A stretch of 7,415 nt of DNA from assembly GCA_018110855.1 (NCBI GenBank), contig JAGBFZ010000113.1, positions 1 through 7,415 of the forward strand, written 5' to 3'. Position 1 is the stretch's first letter. Every line of letters begins with the position of its first letter. Positions 4,282-7,415 of this stretch are shown here, in pieces. The notes beneath the pieces were generated by a model, which worked only from the letters and a program-made list of their open reading frames with translations, searched no databases and was not told the origin of the DNA. Origin of the DNA: Oscillospiraceae bacterium (GTDB lineage: Bacteria; Bacillota; Clostridia; Oscillospirales; Ruminococcaceae). A program made the position numbers and the translations under genes.

Positions 4282-6777
4282 TCAGCTTTTTGATTTTCTG
4301 ACGACAGCATCATAAAGCACTTGTGCTGCATCAATTGCACATTTGCCGCTTACTACTGTGAATCTGAGTGTGTGTCTGCCGTCAGCAAGTCCGTTTACAG
4401 AGAAGAATGACTGCCTGCTCATCATCTTGGGAACTGCACGTTCCTTTTCCACAATATTACCGTCAAGCTCGATTGAAATAACGCTTTCGCTGTCCTGGGC
4501 GCCTGTAAGTATAATGCCTGTGCCTTCAAATTCTATCTCGGCAAATGCGCCTTCTGTGCCCTTGGAAATTGTTCGCTTGTAGTTTTTGTAGCTGTCCATT
4601 GTGCTGTGGTTCCAGCCGTCGGGGCTGTATGTAAATGCGCTGTCAAAATTATCAAGCTTGATTACATAAGGCTGAACGGCATCCGTTGCCTCTACCTTCA
4701 CGTTATCAAAGCAGCAGTTATTGTATGAGCTGTAAAGCGCTGCTCTTCCTGCGGAATATCCTGCACCGTCAGCCTTATAGTCAAGCACCTTTTCACCGTC
4801 GATATAAACGGATACATCATCATAAAGTGCTGATATCTTTACATTATGCCACTTGGAAGCATCAAAGTCAGAGATCTCGCCGCCTTCCGCCTCTGTTTTT
4901 CCTGTGAAAAAATTCCAGCTTCCGTTATCGTGAAGGATAACTCCATAGCCGCTCATTCCGCTGTCAGCAAGGATATATCTCATACCCACGCCTGCATAGC
5001 TTTTTTCACCATCGGTAAGCACATCTGCGCTTACGCTGTAATTGTACCAGCGGTCATCACCGAAATTTGTTGTCGGCTCGGGTGTGCCTCCCCATTCGTC
5101 TGCCTTTATGTCACGGGTTATCTTCTGCATGAGCACCCTTTCGCCGCCCTTTTCGGTCACTTCAAATGCACCGCCCTCATCGGTTGTGTAAAGAGGTGCG
5201 CCGCCTCTTGCGGAAAGAAATTCATCGGTGTAGTTAAAATCATCTGAATATGGGAGTGAAAGAACTGTGTTGTCGGTTTCGGACGGAACAGTGAAGTCTG
5301 TCTCGGGAATGTCAACAGTGGAAACTGTCACTATTGAATACGGCTTGACGGTAACTGAGTATTTTCCGTTTTCGGGAGTGATGGCGTCCACTTTTTTAAA
5401 GTAATTCGCATTATAAGCCTGACCGCTTTCGGGTCCTCTTGTTTCCCACACATAAACCTCATTATCTGATTTTGCAAGATTTGATACTTCGAATCCGTAT
5501 GTAATAGGCTCGGAGGTCGTATTTGTGATTATTGTGCTGTAATCGCCGTCCGGGCTGCAGGCAGTGATATAGCTGTATTTTGCGTCAACTATGGCATGAC
5601 CGTCGCCGCCTGCCTTGCCGTCGGCATTGCAGGCATCGTAAATATAGCTCCAGCCCTTTTCCATGAACTGCGAAAAATGCAGGTTCATAAAATATCCGCT
5701 GTCAAGGGTATAATAGCCGTTCCAAGGGGTGCTTGCATTTATCAGCTGCTTCTGACAGTAGGTAACGCCGTCGTAATATGCGGCGACTGCGGGCTGATAT
5801 TCGTACATTGTCATATATCCGCCGCTTACCATGGTTATCATTCGGTTTGCAATGTCCAGCACGCCGTTTATTCCCGTAAGCCCAGAATTTCCTTCGTCAA
5901 AACGATATACGGACTGTGCATAGGTCATGGGAGCGCTGCCCTCGGAGAACCATATCTCCTTGCCCTTTTTCTCAGCAAGCAGCTTTGTAAATGTGTCGGC
6001 ATAGCTTGTATAATGGGAGCCGATAACATCCACCGCTTCGCACAGCTCTTCGCTTCTTGTCATATCCCCTGCGATGTTCCATGTGCCGCATTCATCCGCT
6101 GCGACTATCTTGATCTTTGAATAATCGTAAGGGCAGTCTGTTTCGCTTTTCAGAGCCTTTGAAAGATAGATCGTCCACTCGGTATCGACTGCACGTTCGT
6201 TTTTATTTGCACTGACATAATCAAATTCAAGTCCATAGGTCTCGTATGCGGCATCCAGAGTTTCCTTATACCACTTATAGCGTGCTGCATTTACATCCTC
6301 GGCGTCTGTGACCCAGCGAGGCTCGCTCCACCAGAGCATATCGAGGGTAACATCGGGATTTATCTTTTTTATATCTGCTGCGATCTGAAAGCCTGCGCCT
6401 CTTGTTACATCAGCCTTTTCGTCCTCATACCTCATAGTCGTCGGCTCGGTGCCTGAGGATGTATTCACATCAGAACCCATTTCCACCTTGAAATGTGTAA
6501 ACTTCAGTCCGTTCCTGCCGTACAGATATTCAAGTATCTGCTCGTAGCTTTCGGGGCTTTTTTCCTTGTAGTCAAGGAGAAGTCTTGATGAGCCGTTGCA
6601 GCTTATCATTCCCTGACCCTTGTAAAGAAAATTTTCGTTTGTATTTGCCTTGCTTCCGTCTATCCTAATATTCACAATATTCACTCCCGTTTCATTTTCC
6701 GCATATACTGTATTCCCGCTTACACTAATTATTGCCGCACTCATAATTACTGCAGCTGTTCTTTTTAATACACTCAT
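4282..6777 (-). CDS. Secreted GH59 galactocerebrosidase-like beta-galactosidase with extra C-terminal module
   Basis: This 831-aa exported enzyme is predicted to remove beta-linked galactose (GALC, the founding family, acts on galactosylceramide). A Sec signal peptide spans 1-26 (SVLKRTAAV, hydrophobic core, VYA before E27). Similarity to GALC is visible along the chain: GQGMISCNGSSRLLLDY at 54-70, FKVEMGSDVNTSSGTEP at 96-112, NKNER at 191-195 (E194, probable acid/base), VIGSHY at 251-256, WFSEG at 276-280 (E279, probable nucleophile), PWNGYY at 351-356 and QFMEKGWSYI at 370-379. A beta-sandwich follows (about 395-490), then a LamG-like lectin domain (about 508-697, starting LPYSDDFNY) as in GALC. 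An extra beta-sandwich module (about 703-822) is possibly carbohydrate-binding. No dockerin or sortase signal is seen. The start at 6777 has AGAGGTG 7 nt upstream; an upstream ATG at 6837 would put codons inside the promoter. The AraC-type gene lies just upstream. The natural substrate is unknown. Confidence 0.88.
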   Translation of the reverse strand: MSVLKRTAAVIMSAAIISVSGNTVYAENETGVNIVNIRIDGSKANTNENFLYKGQGMISCNGSSRLLLDYKEKSPESYEQILEYLYGRNGLKFTHFKVEMGSDVNTSSGTEPTTMRYEDEKADVTRGAGFQIAADIKKINPDVTLDMLWWSEPRWVTDAEDVNAARYKWYKETLDAAYETYGLEFDYVSANKNERAVDTEWTIYLSKALKSETDCPYDYSKIKIVAADECGTWNIAGDMTRSEELCEAVDVIGSHYTSYADTFTKLLAEKKGKEIWFSEGSAPMTYAQSVYRFDEGNSGLTGINGVLDIANRMITMVSGGYMTMYEYQPAVAAYYDGVTYCQKQLINASTPWNGYYTLDSGYFMNLHFSQFMEKGWSYIYDACNADGKAGGDGHAIVDAKYSYITACSPDGDYSTIITNTTSEPITYGFEVSNLAKSDNEVYVWETRGPESGQAYNANYFKKVDAITPENGKYSVTVKPYSIVTVSTVDIPETDFTVPSETDNTVLSLPYSDDFNYTDEFLSARGGAPLYTTDEGGAFEVTEKGGERVLMQKITRDIKADEWGGTPEPTTNFGDDRWYNYSVSADVLTDGEKSYAGVGMRYILADSGMSGYGVILHDNGSWNFFTGKTEAEGGEISDFDASKWHNVKISALYDDVSVYIDGEKVLDYKADGAGYSAGRAALYSSYNNCCFDNVKVEATDAVQPYVIKLDNFDSAFTYSPDGWNHSTMDSYKNYKRTISKGTEGAFAEIEFEGTGIILTGAQDSESVISIELDGNIVEKERAVPKMMSRQSFFSVNGLADGRHTLRFTVVSGKCAIDAAQVLYDAVVRKSKS

Positions 6778-6784
6778 AAAAATG

Positions 6785-6791
6785 CACCTCT
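6785..6791 (-). promoter_or_regulatory. Shine-Dalgarno of the GH59 gene, partly inside an inverted repeat
   Basis: On the - strand AGAGGTG lies 7 nt before ATG 6777, which fixes the start of the signal peptide. Its first five bases (6787-6791) belong to the inner arm of the inverted repeat at 6787-6831, so they would be paired in any RNA containing both arms. Confidence 0.8.
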
Positions 6792-6831
6792 TCCAATATA
6801 TATGACTACAATAAATATATATCGGAAGAGG
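6787..6831 (-). repeat. 17-bp inverted repeat: terminator, RBS-masking hairpin or operator
   Basis: The arms 6787-6803 and 6815-6831 pair at 16 of 17 positions around an 11-nt spacer. The outer 8 bp (CCTCTTCC with GGAAGAGG) are GC-rich and the inner part is ATATATAT. On the - strand the second arm is followed by TGCA and TTTTT (6778-6782) right before the GH59 ATG, so RNA coming from araC could form an intrinsic-terminator-like hairpin. The same hairpin would hide the GH59 Shine-Dalgarno. As DNA, the repeat straddles the predicted start of the GH59 promoter and could be a repressor site. Which of these holds cannot be decided from sequence. Confidence 0.8.
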
Positions 6832-6842
6832 CTTCAAGTCAA
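6814..6842 (-). promoter_or_regulatory. Predicted sigma-A promoter of the GH59 gene
   Basis: On the - strand TTGACT (6837-6842), a 17-nt spacer (6820-6836) and TATATT (6814-6819) make a good promoter. The start would fall near 6807, inside the loop of the inverted repeat, giving a leader of about 30 nt. One repeat arm covers the -10 and most of the spacer. Confidence 0.7.
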
Positions 6843-6876
6843 TCTTAAATATGTGACAACTCTAACTTTTTGAAAC

Positions 6877-7415
6877 TTATATGATGGTCCCTCCGGTCTT
6901 TCTGAACTCCGAAGGAGATATCCCTTCACATTTTCTGAATACGATCCCGAAATATGTCGGGCTGGTGTAGCCCAGCTTTTCCGATATCTCGGAAATTGGC
7001 ATATCCGAATCAAGAAGAATTATCTTTGCTTTTGAGACCTTGATGCGTGCGATATATTCCATTGGACGCATATTAAGGCGTTCTCTGAAAAGTCTCCCGA
7101 AATACTGCGGCGATACTCCCGAAAGCTCGGACAGCTCATTAAGTGATATATCGGACCCGCAATGCTCATTTATATACAATACTGCTTTGTCAACGATCAT
7201 ATTTCCCGTATTGTCGGCTGAGCTTTTTCCGTCAAAAATATCCCCTGCAAGAAGCACTGCGTCATAGATAAGCAGAGAACATTTTTTGCTGCTGTGAAGA
7301 TTATCGGCGGCAAGACAGGATAATCTGTTATGCAGCTTTTCAAAACCGCTCAAATCGGCATTTGCGGCAACCATTTCACGCTCAAATCCCATTTTTTTCA
7401 TGATGTCTGCAAGCA
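6877..7415 (-). CDS. AraC-family transcriptional regulator, C-terminal part (partial at right edge)
   Basis: The frame stays open to the right edge (codons before ATG 7401 read L-A-D-I), and that ATG has no Shine-Dalgarno, so it is probably an internal Met of a longer gene. Numbering from it, residues about 70-168 are the AraC/XylS DNA-binding domain with two helix-turn-helix units: SLNELSELSGVSPQYFGRLF at 86-105 and PISEISEKLGYTSPTYFGIVF at 135-155, ending in the typical G-I-S-P-S-E-F-R-K at 160-168. The preceding part of about 70 residues has no domain I can name; the sensor domain lies mainly outside the window. It ends 99 nt upstream of the GH59 start on the same strand, so it most likely controls that gene, perhaps in response to a sugar. 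The binding site and effector are not known. Confidence 0.9.
   Translation of the reverse strand, partial: LADIMKKMGFEREMVAANADLSGFEKLHNRLSCLAADNLHSSKKCSLLIYDAVLLAGDIFDGKSSADNTGNMIVDKAVLYINEHCGSDISLNELSELSGVSPQYFGRLFRERLNMRPMEYIARIKVSKAKIILLDSDMPISEISEKLGYTSPTYFGIVFRKCEGISPSEFRKTGGTII

Noticed and set aside
5596..6120. 174-codon + strand frame inside the GH59 gene, with hydrophobic stretches
   Set aside because: It mirrors the catalytic domain of GH59 on the other strand. The hydrophobicity follows from the reverse complement of that gene, and no start site is seen.
6797..6822. ATATATAT tracts as a microsatellite or replication-related AT-rich element
   Set aside because: The tracts are the inner parts of the inverted-repeat arms and the -10 region, which explains them better.
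6778..6837. Extended GH59 start at ATG 6837
   Set aside because: The 20 added codons run through the predicted promoter and inverted repeat and would displace the clear signal peptide. ATG 6777 has a good ribosome binding site.
1..7415. CRISPR array, tRNA, rRNA, insertion sequence, toxin-antitoxin or known defence system
   Set aside because: I looked for regularly spaced repeats, cloverleaf ends, transposase motifs and short toxin-like gene pairs and saw none. Holin plus lysozyme is an ordinary lysis cassette.

Overview
The window looks like a chromosomal segment of a Gram-positive gut or rumen bacterium of the Clostridia, most like a Ruminococcus or a related Oscillospiraceae. The reasons are the clostridial-type phage lysis cassette, strong AGGAGG-type ribosome binding sites, sigma-A-type promoters and a secreted multidomain glycoside hydrolase next to an AraC-type regulator. 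The taxon is inferred from protein style and not proven.

Bases 1-1940 (+ strand) are the late end of a prophage or phage-derived particle. In order they hold the C-terminal part of a tail or receptor-binding protein with a pyocin-knob-like segment (partial, running off the left edge), a 90-aa phage accessory protein, a 33-aa CD1375-like protein, a holin of the phage_holin_4 (TcdE-like) family and a single-domain GH25 lysozyme. The last four are packed with overlaps or gaps of 1 nt or less and end at a strong intrinsic terminator with perfect 14-bp arms. Holin and lysozyme together form the lysis pair: the holin permeabilises the membrane and the muramidase cuts peptidoglycan.

Bases 2000-7415 (all - strand) look like host chromosome, read from right to left. 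They hold an AraC-family regulator (partial, off the right edge), a secreted GH59 galactocerebrosidase-like enzyme of 831 aa with a lectin-like domain and an extra C-terminal beta-sandwich module, a GNAT acetyltransferase of the phosphinothricin/YncA type 38 nt behind it, and a two-domain class II PPK2 polyphosphate:AMP phosphotransferase with its own near-consensus promoter. The prophage and host blocks converge at about 1940-2000, the probable region of the prophage right boundary.

The most interesting signal is the junction between araC and the GH59 gene (6778-6842). A 17-bp inverted repeat lies there with one arm over the -10 and spacer of a good promoter and the other arm over the GH59 Shine-Dalgarno, followed by a T5 run just before the ATG. 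Read-through RNA from araC would contain both arms and could terminate or hide the ribosome binding site. RNA starting at the local promoter would begin in the loop and lack the first arm. I did not find a CRISPR array, tRNA, rRNA, insertion sequence or clearly new defence system.
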